64,000 nucleotides of DNA from JBPOFY01 sp051252415 (GTDB taxonomy: Bacteria; Verrucomicrobiota; Verrucomicrobiia; Opitutales; Coraliomargaritaceae): the NCBI GenBank assembly GCA_051252415.1, contig JBPOGA010000002.1:1-64000 (forward strand), given 5' to 3'. Each line of letters begins with the position of its first letter. The stretch's first letter is position 1. Position numbers and translations under genes: made by a program. The notes under the pieces are model-generated. The model worked only from the letters and a program-made list of their open reading frames with translations. It was not told the DNA's origin and did no database searches. Positions 44,365-54,095 of this stretch are shown here, piece after piece.

Positions 44365-45855
44365 TTAATTAACAAGAACACCACTCACGTTCAGAGCAGT
44401 CCAACCAGTCGTCCACAATTCAAGTGCACCAGAACTTGGGAAAGCACCACGGTATGTAGTGGTCTCAAAAGGAGCAGGTAGCGAAATCGTGCTAGAGATA
44501 CCAGCAGGAGGAGGGAACCCACCAGTCACGTGACGTGGATTCAAGCCACCGACAACACCTTGGTCTTCACCAAGAAGACCAGCAGCTGCCGCGGGAAGCA
44601 CAATGTTTGCAGTAGTCAAACCAGCACTAAATGGAACAGATACATCAGTTGAATCATCCACTGTAACACTATCAATTAGAGCCGCGGTTGCTGAGTAGGA
44701 TAGAAAGCCGCCCTTACAATTAACAACATAGCCATTGTAAAGATCGCCGATGAAGCCGTTACGCAATGTGATGCGACCATTAGCATCTACATTGGAATCA
44801 TAACCAGTGGCACCAGTTGGCCCAACGATTGTAAAGTTTGCGAATGCGTAAGAAGGAAGAGGCACGATATTGAAATCGACGTCTTCATTCACATCAGGTG
44901 CATCATCACCATCAAATTCGAAGCCTTCATCACCACCAGTGACACCGACACCATTGAAAGCTTGAACGGCAAATGCGAATTGCACTTGGCCAATCCAACC
45001 TTGGTCACCATCGAAGCTATCATCGCCCACATAAGCAGAAACGAGGTGGTTTGCATTCACTGTGCCACCGAACCACTCAAATCCGTCGTCGTAATTGCAA
45101 TACACCTCACAGTATTCGATCGTGGTACCAAAGCCAACGCCACCGAGTGTGATGCCGTTCAACTCGTTACCAGTTCCGATTTCGTCTCCAGCGTGACGAA
45201 CCGATATGTAGCTCAAAATTCCGGAATCATCATTTGCGATGCTACCGCCATATTGTGTATCTGCACCGTTAGTCAAACCTTCAACATAGCCAAGACCCGC
45301 TGCTGTATTAGGAGCATCTGTGCCTAGATTTGTTGGAGCCTCACCAAGAATAACAAGACCACCCCAAAGCTCGGTGTTATCATCATCAAGGTTACCCTTT
45401 GCGGAAACCTTGTTACCAAGAATCGTTCCAGCTGCACGCAATCCCAAAGGAGAGTTCACTGGATCTGAATCGTAAAAAAGGTCCGTGCCAGTGCTATAGC
45501 CCACAAGCGCGACACCATCGTCATCAGGGATACCGTCGCTGTTGTTATCAATTGCAGCGGTAGTAAAGATAATTGGAGCTGATGCATTACCAAGAGCCTC
45601 AATGCGGCCGGCTTGAGTGACAATCAACGAACCAGGATTCAAACCATCACGACGCGGTTGACCTCGAACGATAGTCCCAGGGAGAATGATCAGAGTTGCT
45701 TCGTTATTGACGAAAATTGGACCATCAAGAACAACTACGGATTCGTCGTCGCCCCATGTTGTATCTGTAGTGATATTTGAGCTTTGGATCACTGTCTGAG
45801 CCGATAGGGCAGAGGTAGCGCAAAGCATTGCTAGTAGTGTGAGTTCTTTTTTCAT
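44365..45855 (-). CDS. Exported beta-helix-type surface protein, likely Pho-regulated
   Basis: The 496 residues begin with a signal peptide (LTLLAMLCATSALSAQ). They then show strand repeats such as VVVLDGPIFVNNEATLIILP with GTIVRGQPRRDG, a pattern of right-handed beta-helix-like proteins that often accompany TonB-dependent receptors. Internal repeats of Gly/Asp/Asn turns, including DDGFEWFGGTVNANHLVSAY, support a beta-helix or solenoid. No enzyme motif is recognised. A Pho-box-like 7-4-7 direct repeat lies 62 bases upstream. Together with the receptor gene next to it, this suggests a role at the cell surface in phosphate or organophosphate capture. That role is inference. Confidence 0.65.
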   Translation of the reverse strand: MKKELTLLAMLCATSALSAQTVIQSSNITTDTTWGDDESVVVLDGPIFVNNEATLIILPGTIVRGQPRRDGLNPGSLIVTQAGRIEALGNASAPIIFTTAAIDNNSDGIPDDDGVALVGYSTGTDLFYDSDPVNSPLGLRAAGTILGNKVSAKGNLDDDNTELWGGLVILGEAPTNLGTDAPNTAAGLGYVEGLTNGADTQYGGSIANDDSGILSYISVRHAGDEIGTGNELNGITLGGVGFGTTIEYCEVYCNYDDGFEWFGGTVNANHLVSAYVGDDSFDGDQGWIGQVQFAFAVQAFNGVGVTGGDEGFEFDGDDAPDVNEDVDFNIVPLPSYAFANFTIVGPTGATGYDSNVDANGRITLRNGFIGDLYNGYVVNCKGGFLSYSATAALIDSVTVDDSTDVSVPFSAGLTTANIVLPAAAAGLLGEDQGVVGGLNPRHVTGGFPPPAGISSTISLPAPFETTTYRGAFPSSGALELWTTGWTALNVSGVLVN

Positions 45856-45917
45856 GTTATATATATTAGTTTAGTTTTGATCAGCAGAAACTGATGATGG
45901 AAGTTTATCGGACTGGC

Positions 45918-45935
45918 GTGACATCTGGGTGACGC
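45918..45935 (-). promoter_or_regulatory. Pho-box-like direct repeat before the beta-helix gene
   Basis: On the minus strand GCGTCAC (45935-45929), a 4-base spacer and ATGTCAC (45924-45918) reproduce the 7-4-7 PhoB-site layout, whose consensus half-site is CTGTCAY. Five and six of seven positions match. Confidence 0.55.
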
Positions 45936-45991
45936 TTCAGTTAAGAGCATGCAAAATGGGATAAATATTTATTGGATCCGCGCGCTGCGTT

Positions 45992-48900
45992 TTAGAAAGT
46001 ATAACTGGCCGAAAATCCATAGCTGCGCCCGACAGTATACTCGCTTCGATCCCCTCCTCCGGCCGCATCATCATAACGCGTCCCACGGATGGAATCGGTT
46101 AAGTTTTTCACTTCAAATGTCAGCGATAGACCATCAAATCTCCCACGAAACTGCTGCGACAAAGTAAAGTTCAGTTCATAAAAAGATTTTCGAAAAACAC
46201 TCGGTGTCGCGACACCTTGGTCCAACAAATAGCCTTCGGCTGTTTCAAGTACATCACTCTGCGCAAACAAAGATAAAGTCGCCCGAGTTCCCCATGACTC
46301 ATCATAGAAAGTTATATCCGCATTAGCAATCCACTCTGGTTGCTGATACAATGGCCTTGTATCATACGGCTTTAGCACCTCCACTTGGCCAGTCGAGGAA
46401 TCTAAATCATCAAGCACAAAATACCCTCCCTCCGCAATCTGCTCACCACCATTTGCATCGGTGTAAACAAAGCCTCCTGAGAATATATCTTGTATTGACT
46501 GCAGCACGGTTGCCTCACCTACAATCAAGGTCAAATTTCCTCCTATTGAGAACCGGCTTAACAAGCCCTCATCAATAAACCCAAGGTTCTTCCTAAACTC
46601 AAATTCTAGGCCCTGCACAATTCCATCCTCGGGATTGTTATACATTATATCCGTTGTTGCTTGAGAGCCGCGAACCGTCGTGCGCTCAACGGGGTTTTTA
46701 ATCGTTTTATAAAAAACGCCGAAAGAAACCAAATCACCTGCGCCCCATGCGTATTCTATGCGAAAATCATAACTATACACATCGGATGTCTCTAACGCTG
46801 GATTACCGATAAAATAATCCAAATCCAGAGGATCGCGCGAAGGAACATAGGTAAAATCCTTAAAGGACGGGCGCACGTTCGTCTGGGAGGCTGCTAGCGT
46901 CGCACGCATCCCCTCCATCGGGCGATAGGACACACTCACACTCGGCAAATAATCAGTCTGCTCAATGCTCCCTTGGAAGTCTGCCGACAGCGGTTCACCA
47001 CCATTGATACCTAGCAACTGTGCGTTGAAGACCGAGTTTGGATTACCCGCAACCGTCGAAATCAACACATCTGAATTAAAGAACTCCCCCTCACTGGAAG
47101 TCGTCGAGGACATTAAAAAATCCTCTATGCGCATTCCAGCTACTACATCAAATTGATCCCAAAATGTTGCTTTGGTCGCGAAATAAAAGGATTCATTACC
47201 TCGGCGACCTTCCGCTGTAGTCACAGGATCTACATTACCTACTGTTTGCCCAGTTAAACCATTCTGGTAAGTTTGCCCTAAGTCACTCGTGAATACCGTT
47301 GATGGGCTGAGAGCCAAATCATATGTAATCAAGGTCGTCCCTCGATATGTATCTTCTTTTGCATAGCCAAACTCCGGGCGCAGACTAAGCCAGTCGGAAA
47401 ACTCGAAATCATAAGCAAAATCAATTCGGCCAAAGTCTTGTTCCTCCTCAATATTACGCCATGATACTTTAGGAATAAACTGATCGCCCGAATCTGTTCC
47501 AACTTGTGCAAAGTATGTGCCATCCGGTAGCTCCAACGCACTCAATGACACTACATCCGACTCCGTCTGTCGCGTTTCGGCACGGCTCAAGCCCCAATCA
47601 ATTTCCAGCCCGGATAGAAATCTCGACGACTCAAAAACATGCGAACCATTGATTTGCATGACTTCCAGTTCACGTTCTACTTGAGCGACCGTGGTCGTAA
47701 TAAAGCGGCCATCCCGAACCAACTCTGAAACCGAAAAGCCGGTTTCATCCCGTGCATCTTGCAAAAACTGCGATGTCACCGGAGTATTCGCTACCATATA
47801 CCCGCCACGACCAATCAGCTCAGATTCACTTAAGCCTTCCGCTTCAGGGAAACGCCCATTCGTCAACGCATTCGCAATCTCTGTCTGCTTGGTCGTTTTA
47901 AAATAGGTGCCACCAAGCACATGCTCCCCCCTCGCGTCCAAATCGCCCTCGACTGCAAAGAGCACGTTATCCTGTATTTCGGCGGTTGAGACCTGTTTAT
48001 CGTAGACACCTTTAGTATAGCTTAACGTTTCCAATGCGAAATCACCGGAGGCCTCCACGCGTCGGTCCGGACGATCCAAGACACCTGGCGATGAAAACGG
48101 TGCGGGCGTGCTATTGCGATTGCGTGCGGGTAAGGCATAACGCTGTTCTTCAGATCCCAAAGTTGTGCGAGATTTTGACTTCGAAGAATAATTCCCAAGA
48201 AAGCGAATTTCGCGCGCTCCCAATTGAAGAGGCCCTCCGATTTCGAGACCATAATTGATATCCAAAGCAGGCGATTTCTCAGTGGGAGTCAGCTTATCAC
48301 CGCGTAGATCAGCAATTTCCGAATTTTGTATATTATATTCACCCGAAGAGTGAAAATTGACGTGCGATTTCGACTTATCTACTGCCAAAAAATCTTTGGC
48401 AGCATTATCATTAAAGTCCACTTTAGCAGACAGTTTTACGGTGAATTCTTCAGGAAACACATTCGTCCAGATTCCGATCGAACCACCCGCGGAATTCCCG
48501 GGCAAATTAGCCTCAAATGTTTTCGAAATCGTTAAATTACTGACAATATCAGAAGAGAACAAATCCAGCGGAACTGACTGGCGATCTGGATCCGGACTCG
48601 GCACTGGTGCACCATTGAAAGTCGTGCTGGAATAGCGCTCATCCAGTCCACGAATAACAGCAAATTGCCCCCCTTGAACAGTCACACCTGAAATTCGCTT
48701 AATCGCATCACCGACATCACTCGCCGCATATTTAGAGAAATCCTCTGAACTCATGACATTCAATATGGCATCTGAATTCATACGGATATCCAACTTCATC
48801 ATCAGATCGTTCGCCTCTTCTGCGGTCACCGTGAAATCCTGGAGCTCATACACCTCATCTGACATTTCTGCAGGGCGCGGGGGCATCGCAAAGGGGAAGA

Positions 48901-49468
48901 CACTGACTTCATCGGCTTTAACAGCAAACTCGGTCACATTGGCTTCGATGTAACCAGACTTAATAAAGCTGAGCGTATACATTCCAGCTGGAGCGGGGCC
49001 GATGCTGTAGCGCCCTTGAGCATCCGTAATCGTGCCCATATCGGTGCCTTCAAGGATAATCGCCGCACCCACAACAGGTGCTCCAGTCTCCTTGTCAACA
49101 ACCTGCCCTGACACGAGTCCATGATCGGCTGGAAGCTCGCCAGTAAAGGCTTCAGCAGTCGTCGTAGCCTCCTCAACGGATTCGAGCAGAAAATGCTGCG
49201 CAGCTCCATCTTCACGTGATTCAGCAGCTTGCGACTCATTCACAACTCCTTCAATGACCATAGAAGTAGCCGTGGTCTTGGATGTTCGCTCAGATTCGAC
49301 ACCACGCGCCAAACGCTCCTGAACCAATGCGGCTTCTTCAGCTCTCAAGGACTCTAGCTGAGCCTCATACTGCTTCGGAATTTCAATTTTTATCGCCTGC
49401 GCAACTGTTGCAATCGCTAGATACAATAGCAATGAGCAGGTCGCCGTCGTTGGAAAAAGTGTCTTCAT
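45992..49468 (-). CDS. TonB-dependent outer-membrane receptor with carboxypeptidase-like N-domain
   Basis: I start at ATG 49468 (MKTLFPTTATCSLLLYLAIA), the first residue that opens a good signal peptide; GTG 49492 and ATG 49486 are alternatives. A coiled linker comes first. A carboxypeptidase-regulatory-like domain follows (about 120-200: GQVVDKETGAPVVGAAIIL, DAQGRYSIGPAPAGMYTLSF), then a TonB-box-like stretch (VYELQDFTVTAEE) and the plug with ISGVTVQGGQFAVIRGLDER. The long beta-barrel ends in the expected terminal aromatic (FSASYTF). About 1158 residues. Its energy source may be the TonB system at 35-41 kb, and its neighbours suggest phosphate-related substrates. Confidence 0.88.
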   Translation of the reverse strand: MKTLFPTTATCSLLLYLAIATVAQAIKIEIPKQYEAQLESLRAEEAALVQERLARGVESERTSKTTATSMVIEGVVNESQAAESREDGAAQHFLLESVEEATTTAEAFTGELPADHGLVSGQVVDKETGAPVVGAAIILEGTDMGTITDAQGRYSIGPAPAGMYTLSFIKSGYIEANVTEFAVKADEVSVFPFAMPPRPAEMSDEVYELQDFTVTAEEANDLMMKLDIRMNSDAILNVMSSEDFSKYAASDVGDAIKRISGVTVQGGQFAVIRGLDERYSSTTFNGAPVPSPDPDRQSVPLDLFSSDIVSNLTISKTFEANLPGNSAGGSIGIWTNVFPEEFTVKLSAKVDFNDNAAKDFLAVDKSKSHVNFHSSGEYNIQNSEIADLRGDKLTPTEKSPALDINYGLEIGGPLQLGAREIRFLGNYSSKSKSRTTLGSEEQRYALPARNRNSTPAPFSSPGVLDRPDRRVEASGDFALETLSYTKGVYDKQVSTAEIQDNVLFAVEGDLDARGEHVLGGTYFKTTKQTEIANALTNGRFPEAEGLSESELIGRGGYMVANTPVTSQFLQDARDETGFSVSELVRDGRFITTTVAQVERELEVMQINGSHVFESSRFLSGLEIDWGLSRAETRQTESDVVSLSALELPDGTYFAQVGTDSGDQFIPKVSWRNIEEEQDFGRIDFAYDFEFSDWLSLRPEFGYAKEDTYRGTTLITYDLALSPSTVFTSDLGQTYQNGLTGQTVGNVDPVTTAEGRRGNESFYFATKATFWDQFDVVAGMRIEDFLMSSTTSSEGEFFNSDVLISTVAGNPNSVFNAQLLGINGGEPLSADFQGSIEQTDYLPSVSVSYRPMEGMRATLAASQTNVRPSFKDFTYVPSRDPLDLDYFIGNPALETSDVYSYDFRIEYAWGAGDLVSFGVFYKTIKNPVERTTVRGSQATTDIMYNNPEDGIVQGLEFEFRKNLGFIDEGLLSRFSIGGNLTLIVGEATVLQSIQDIFSGGFVYTDANGGEQIAEGGYFVLDDLDSSTGQVEVLKPYDTRPLYQQPEWIANADITFYDESWGTRATLSLFAQSDVLETAEGYLLDQGVATPSVFRKSFYELNFTLSQQFRGRFDGLSLTFEVKNLTDSIRGTRYDDAAGGGDRSEYTVGRSYGFSASYTF

Positions 49469-49655
49469 AAGATGCGGAATTGTCATTCGCACCCGTTATT
49501 GATTTAAATGGAGCGAATAGGATTCGCCGCACCTTTTGGCGCTCAGTGAAGCTCGCTCAACTTCAAACTACATAGGTATTACGATTATCACACGCCCGTA
49601 ACTTTCGTTACTATTATGAGACGTGAGCGTAACCTCTTCGCAACTTGACACAAAG

Positions 49656-49687
49656 AAGCCCGGAACACGCAAGGCGCTCCGGGCTTT
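49656..49687 (-). terminator. Terminator-like hairpin after the porin gene
   Basis: AAGCCCGGA (49656-49664) pairs with TCCGGGCTT (49678-49686). Minus-strand transcription from the porin reaches it 34 bases after the stop; the T-run (CTTTGTG) is short. Confidence 0.7.
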
Positions 49688-49719
49688 CAAAACTATACTA
49701 GATTAACAGTGGTTAAGAT

Positions 49720-50892
49720 CTACCAAAGGATTTGTAGGCGTGCACGGAAACCGTCGATATCCGTCTCATCACCAGAATCGCTTTCAGCTTCGGCGATTTC
49801 ATAACCAAGCATCAAACTCACAGCCTGATTATGGTAGTAGTTCATACCGAAATAGTAAGAGTCGATCTCGTTGTCTGTGCCAGACACATTGCTAACTTTA
49901 GGTGCACGACGGATCAGTTCGTCTGTATCAATACCAAACATGTCAGAGCTAACATGTGAGTAGCGGAATACTGGCTCGAACTTGTCTAGCTTATAAGCAA
50001 CACGAACAGCGTAACCATTTACGTCTTCCGAGTCACCAAGATCACCGTTGAAGTATTCACCCAAGATATCGAACCCTTCCAGCTGGTAGTTAATGTAACC
50101 AGTGAATGCGGTCACATCTTGTCCTACAACAGCATTGTTAGATTGCTGACCAGCATCTACACCTAGAGTCAAACCATTGGATTCCCACTGAAGGCGGCCA
50201 AAGTATGCAATATCATTGTCAGTGTTAGACTCACCAAGAAGCTTAGAGCCTTCACCTTGAGCCGCATTTACAATTGCAGCTGCATAGCTGAAGCCCCCAC
50301 CAAGATCACCCGTAGCATGGAGACCAGTGTGGCGACCCGCAAAGTCGATGTCATCAGCGAAGAAACGATTCGCAGCGGAACGCTCGATTGTCTTAATCTT
50401 CGAAGAAGATGTGGTTTCTTGGAAACCGAAAGGCACTTTTTGGTAACCTACGCTACCTGTGAACTCATCACTGAATGTGTAACCAGCAACAGCCTTGTCG
50501 ATCGAGAGGTCATTTTCAGCGAAATCGACAACAGTCTCAGCAAAGACACCGTTATCAAGACTCGCTTTAGCACCAAGACGGAGACGACGGAAGTAGAAGT
50601 GGTTCGTCGAAGCGAGGTCAGAACCGTTCTCTTCTCCATCCAAGCTGTCATACTGGAAATGCATGCGACCATTAAAGCGAAGCTTTACGGTTTCCTTACC
50701 CTTTGCGGAGAAAGTAACACCTTTGTTCTCTTCTTTAAGCTCGGCTGCAACTGCAGTTGCCTCGTTTGATGTAAGCACACCCTTCTTCACCAAAAGGTCG
50801 AGAAGCGCGTCGTTAGAAACTGCAGATGCTGATGTGCCAATAAGGGCAGCAGCAGACAGAGCAGCGAATTGTGTGAATTTATTTAGTTTCAT
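49720..50892 (-). CDS. Phosphate-selective porin (OprO/OprP family)
   Basis: OprP-type porins are trimeric outer-membrane channels for phosphate or pyrophosphate. From ATG 50892 (MKLNKFTQFAALSAAALIG) the product has 390 residues with a signal peptide. A short coiled segment (DLLVKKGVLTSNEATAVAAE) is followed by barrel strands such as FYFRRLRLGAKASLDNGVFA, VGYQKVPFGFQETTSSSKIK and FVPVFRYS-type strands. The end is FRARLQILW. The frame extends upstream to 51075, but that part is not porin-like. It diverges from pstS and has a Pho-box-like array in front. Confidence 0.88.
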   Translation of the reverse strand: MKLNKFTQFAALSAAALIGTSASAVSNDALLDLLVKKGVLTSNEATAVAAELKEENKGVTFSAKGKETVKLRFNGRMHFQYDSLDGEENGSDLASTNHFYFRRLRLGAKASLDNGVFAETVVDFAENDLSIDKAVAGYTFSDEFTGSVGYQKVPFGFQETTSSSKIKTIERSAANRFFADDIDFAGRHTGLHATGDLGGGFSYAAAIVNAAQGEGSKLLGESNTDNDIAYFGRLQWESNGLTLGVDAGQQSNNAVVGQDVTAFTGYINYQLEGFDILGEYFNGDLGDSEDVNGYAVRVAYKLDKFEPVFRYSHVSSDMFGIDTDELIRRAPKVSNVSGTDNEIDSYYFGMNYYHNQAVSLMLGYEIAEAESDSGDETDIDGFRARLQILW

Positions 50893-50946
50893 TGTTTGTT
50901 TGATTTGAATTGTTGAATGACAACTCCACCAAACTACAGCCCTTCT

Positions 50947-50993
50947 GTTACAGGTACGTCGCCTTAATGTTACAGATACGTTAATTGTGACAG
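50947..50993 (-). promoter_or_regulatory. Pho-box-like array for the porin gene
   Basis: On the minus strand CTGTAAC (50975-50969) and CTGTAAC (50953-50947) are 22 bases apart, with weaker half-sites (AATTAAC at 50986-50980 and AGGCGAC at 50964-50958) at the 11-base phase positions between and before. A perfect CTGTCAC lies at 50993-50987. About 55-100 bases upstream of the start at 50892. Confidence 0.65.
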
Positions 50994-51206
50994 CGAAGTC
51001 GCATTTGTTTCGCAGAAGTAGATTTAAGGAAACAATCCCGAGCATATGTCGCAGGTTCGTCATAAAAGTCACCAAAACAATGGTCCATCAAAAGCTCACG
51101 AAATAACAAACTCTCACAGGGAAACACCATAACCCACAACAAGAGAGTATCTTACGAGACAAACAAGCCCACAGAGAGACTCAAAGAGACGCAACAAAAG
51201 CCTATT

Positions 51207-51246
51207 TATTCACAGTCCTGTAACAATTTAGCCACATTTCCGAAAC
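51207..51246 (+). promoter_or_regulatory. Pho-box-like array for pstS
   Basis: Four 7-base units ending in CAC or AAC follow each other at exact 11-base steps: TATTCAC (51207), CTGTAAC (51218), TAGCCAC (51229) and CCGAAAC (51240). The spacers are 4 bases, mostly A/T-rich. The pstS start is 86 bases downstream of the last unit. Confidence 0.65.
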
Positions 51247-51331
51247 AATCGTAAGGTATTCTGCAGGGAGAATGTGAATTCACGTAAACGAAAACACACG
51301 CAACAATCTCCATAAATATACATACAATAAT

Positions 51332-52159
51332 ATGAAAACGAAAACAATCCTACGCACACTGACTGCAGCCGCAGCATTTGCATTTGTCGCTCAAGTTAGC
51401 GCTACTGAAACAATCGTCATCAAGGGCTCTGATACTCTTGGAGCAAAAATGGTGCCTCAGATCGCTGAAGCCTTTAAAGCTCAAAAAGCTAAAGCTGGCA
51501 TTGAAGTCGCTTTCGAGATCGCAGCTGAAGGCTCTTCAACAGGTGTTGCTTCCGTAATCGACGGCACTGCTGAAATCGGCATGTCTTCTCGCGACCCAAA
51601 AGCGAAGGAAGTCGCTAAAGCGAAAGCAAATGGCATCGATATGCAGACAATCACTGTCGCTAAAGATGGTATCGCGATCATCGTGAACGAGTCCAACCCA
51701 CTTACAGCTATCAGCCTCGAAGAAATCGAGCTCATTTTCTCTGGTGACGCAACAGATTGGTCTGCAATTGCAGCACAAACAGGCAGCATCTCTGCTTACA
51801 CACGTAACACATCCTCTGGCACATACGCAGTTTTCCAAAAACTGGGCATGAGCTCTCGCGACTACGGTAGCGACACACAGAAGATGGCTGGTAACGAGCA
51901 AATCGCTTCTGAAGTCGCCAAAAACCCAAATGGTATCGGTTATGTAGGTCTTGCTTACATCAACACACCAGGTGTTAAAGTCCTTCCAGTTAACGGTGCA
52001 GCTCCAGATTCAGCTGCATACCCACTCGCTCGCCCACTTTACTACCTAGTAAACAACGGCAAGGCACTCACACCACTTGCTGACGAATTCATCAAATTCA
52101 GCCTTAGCGCAGAAGGTCAAGAAATCGTCAAGCGTGTGCACTTCCTTCCTATCAAGTAA
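51332..52159 (+). CDS. pstS: Phosphate ABC transporter substrate-binding protein PstS
   Basis: PstS captures inorganic phosphate in the periplasm for the Pst permease. The 275 residues have a signal peptide (ending FVAQVSA) and PstS-family landmarks: TIVIKGSDTLGAKMVPQIAE, AAEGSSTGVASVIDGTAEIG, MSSRDPK, IFSGDATDWSAI and SGTYAVFQKLGM. It is first in a pst operon and is followed by a strong terminator that may lower expression of the downstream genes relative to pstS. Confidence 0.93.
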   Translation: MKTKTILRTLTAAAAFAFVAQVSATETIVIKGSDTLGAKMVPQIAEAFKAQKAKAGIEVAFEIAAEGSSTGVASVIDGTAEIGMSSRDPKAKEVAKAKANGIDMQTITVAKDGIAIIVNESNPLTAISLEEIELIFSGDATDWSAIAAQTGSISAYTRNTSSGTYAVFQKLGMSSRDYGSDTQKMAGNEQIASEVAKNPNGIGYVGLAYINTPGVKVLPVNGAAPDSAAYPLARPLYYLVNNGKALTPLADEFIKFSLSAEGQEIVKRVHFLPIK

Positions 52160-52181
52160 GTTATACTGAAAAGTTTGCATC

Positions 52182-52217
52182 AAAAGGGCCGTTGCCCATT
52201 AGCAACGGTCCTTTTTT
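52182..52217 (+). terminator. Intrinsic terminator (or processing hairpin) between pstS and pstC
   Basis: AAAAGGGCCGTTGC (52182-52195) pairs with GCAACGGTCCTTTT (52202-52215), one mismatch, then T-run. It should make pstS transcripts more abundant than pstCAB. Confidence 0.9.
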
Positions 52218-52306
52218 ATGCACCAATCCCCACAAGGTCTGTAACTATAAAATTGCAAAGCTTGAGTTGCAGCGATCAGGCAGAATTCCAAACTCCGTAA
52301 CAATTT

Positions 52307-54076
52307 ATGGCAGCTAAACCAAAAACCGACCACAATAAGCCCGCATTCAGCAAGCGGCGGGCTCTTTTTTTGGGCCAAGACTCCGACAGCATTATCAAGG
52401 CTTTCTTCGGCAGTAATGCTATGGTTGCCATAGTCATCTTGGCGCTTATTACCATTTTCCTCTTTAAAGAGGGCGCAGGATTTGCCGGGCTCTACCACAA
52501 AAGCCTTGAAGAATATAGACTCTCTGGCCTCGAATATGTCGATGTACTCAAAGAAAAACGCGAAGGCTACACCGAGCTCACTCGCTACTTAAACGACGTC
52601 AAATCCGACTGGATTAACGAACTAAAAGATTCCGGCGCTTCTCAAGCCGAGATTAATAAAGCCGTATTTTCCCCCGAGTCGAAAGCCCTGTTCTTTGGCT
52701 ACATGCGCGCAGGCTCAGATCTCAAGAAATTCGTCAAAACAAAGATGGATGTCGCGATTGAGATACGCGACCAACACACCACCAACGAAAATCTACGCGA
52801 AACAATCGCAAATTACACGAAGCGTATCGCCCAAATCCAATCTGATCGCTACGAGTTCTCACCTGAGGATCGCGCGAAATACATCTTGCTCCTACGCGAC
52901 AATCCAGATGCTCGAACAGGAGCCGAAATAACGGATGAGACAGTGCTAGATCAAAAGGACCGCGAACAGTTTGCAGCACTCCTCCAAGCTGAGTCCGAAC
53001 AAACCGAAGGGACGATCCAGCCAGTAGATTTCTATACCGCAATTGAAGATGTCACTAGCGAGCAAGCCCGTTACGCTGAGATCTTAAACGAACTGGAAGC
53101 AAAGCTCACGACAGTCGTCGCCAGTGCCGATGCCATCAACTTCAACAGTGCCGATATCGATGGGCGCATCACGACTTTCAAAAAATTAAACGCATCGTAT
53201 TTTGCTGGCATTGAGAAACACAAAGCCAAGCTCGCAGACTGGGATCAGAAAGCATCTGTCACACTTTTCCAATCCCTAGGCGCCTTCCTCACAGGCAAAG
53301 ACTGGATTACCGCCAGCGATCAACAAGACTGGTATGGCCTCCTCCCCTTACTCACAGGCTCTTTACTTATTTCTGGAATCGCCCTAATCTTTGCGATTCC
53401 CTTCGGCGTAGGTGCGGCAATCTATGTGAACCAAATCGCAGGGCACGCAGAGCGCAACTTCATCAAACCTTACGTTGAATTCATTTCTGCGATTCCATCG
53501 GTTGTGATCGGTTTCTTTGGCGTGGTCGTTTTCGGCGAAGCCATCCGTTTACTCTCACAATTAGAGTTTCTCCAGTGGGTCCCCTTCTTTCCCGTTCAAG
53601 AGCGTTTAAATGCATTCACCGCAGGCTGCCTACTGGCTCTCATGGCGATTCCTACAATTTTCACGCTCGCGGAAGATGCCATCAACAACATCCCTCGCCA
53701 CTTTAAAGAAGCCTCCCTTGCAATGGGTGCGACACCACTGCAGACCACCATGCGCGTCATCGTGCCGACAGCCCTCTCGGGCATCATCTCAGCAATCATG
53801 CTCGGCTTCGGACGTGTGATCGGTGAAACAATGGTGGTGCTTCTCTGCGCAGGTAACCGTATCAAAATTCCAGATTTCACAGAAGGCGTCGGCGTATTCG
53901 TTGAACCCGTCCACACGATGACTGGAATTATCGCTCAGGAAATGGGTGAGGTCGTGCAAGGCAGTCTTCACTATCGCGCCCTCTTCATGGTGGGCATCGT
54001 CCTTTTCTTCGTCTCATTGCTGATTAACTTCAGCGCGCAATGGATCGTAAAACGCTATAGTAAGCTAGGCGATTAA
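52307..54076 (+). CDS. pstC: Phosphate ABC permease PstC with large periplasmic insertion
   Basis: PstC and PstA form the phosphate channel in the inner membrane. At 589 residues this is nearly twice E. coli PstC (about 319). A membrane helix (36-54, AMVAIVILALITIFLFKEG) is followed by about 285 residues of mostly helical, charged, coiled-coil-like sequence (about 55-335). The standard permease core begins with YGLLPLLTGSLLISGIALIF and includes VGFFG-type IPSVVIGFFGVVVF, then EDAINNIPRHFKEASLAMGA (the EAA-type loop). The last helix ends FFVSLLINFSAQWIV. It is 147 bases after pstS and 20 bases before pstA. Confidence 0.93.
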   Translation: MAAKPKTDHNKPAFSKRRALFLGQDSDSIIKAFFGSNAMVAIVILALITIFLFKEGAGFAGLYHKSLEEYRLSGLEYVDVLKEKREGYTELTRYLNDVKSDWINELKDSGASQAEINKAVFSPESKALFFGYMRAGSDLKKFVKTKMDVAIEIRDQHTTNENLRETIANYTKRIAQIQSDRYEFSPEDRAKYILLLRDNPDARTGAEITDETVLDQKDREQFAALLQAESEQTEGTIQPVDFYTAIEDVTSEQARYAEILNELEAKLTTVVASADAINFNSADIDGRITTFKKLNASYFAGIEKHKAKLADWDQKASVTLFQSLGAFLTGKDWITASDQQDWYGLLPLLTGSLLISGIALIFAIPFGVGAAIYVNQIAGHAERNFIKPYVEFISAIPSVVIGFFGVVVFGEAIRLLSQLEFLQWVPFFPVQERLNAFTAGCLLALMAIPTIFTLAEDAINNIPRHFKEASLAMGATPLQTTMRVIVPTALSGIISAIMLGFGRVIGETMVVLLCAGNRIKIPDFTEGVGVFVEPVHTMTGIIAQEMGEVVQGSLHYRALFMVGIVLFFVSLLINFSAQWIVKRYSKLGD

Positions 54077-54095
54077 TTCAGAGATTTTACCGACC

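Larger units (their letters stand above)
50893..51331. other. 439-base divergent Pho control region (porin and pstS)
   Basis: No ORF is supported here. It holds Pho-box-like arrays facing the porin (50947-50993) and pstS (51207-51246), and presumably both promoters. The middle (51060-51180) shows no feature I can name. Confidence 0.7.

Noticed and set aside
49585..49602. Pho-box-like TTATCAC-ACGC-CCGTAAC upstream of the TonB receptor
   Set aside because: Right spacing but opposite orientation to the receptor gene and two weak half-sites; may be chance.
52295..52306. Extra Pho half-site before pstC
   Set aside because: A single CCGTAAC with AATT follows the pstS terminator but no second in-phase half-site is visible.
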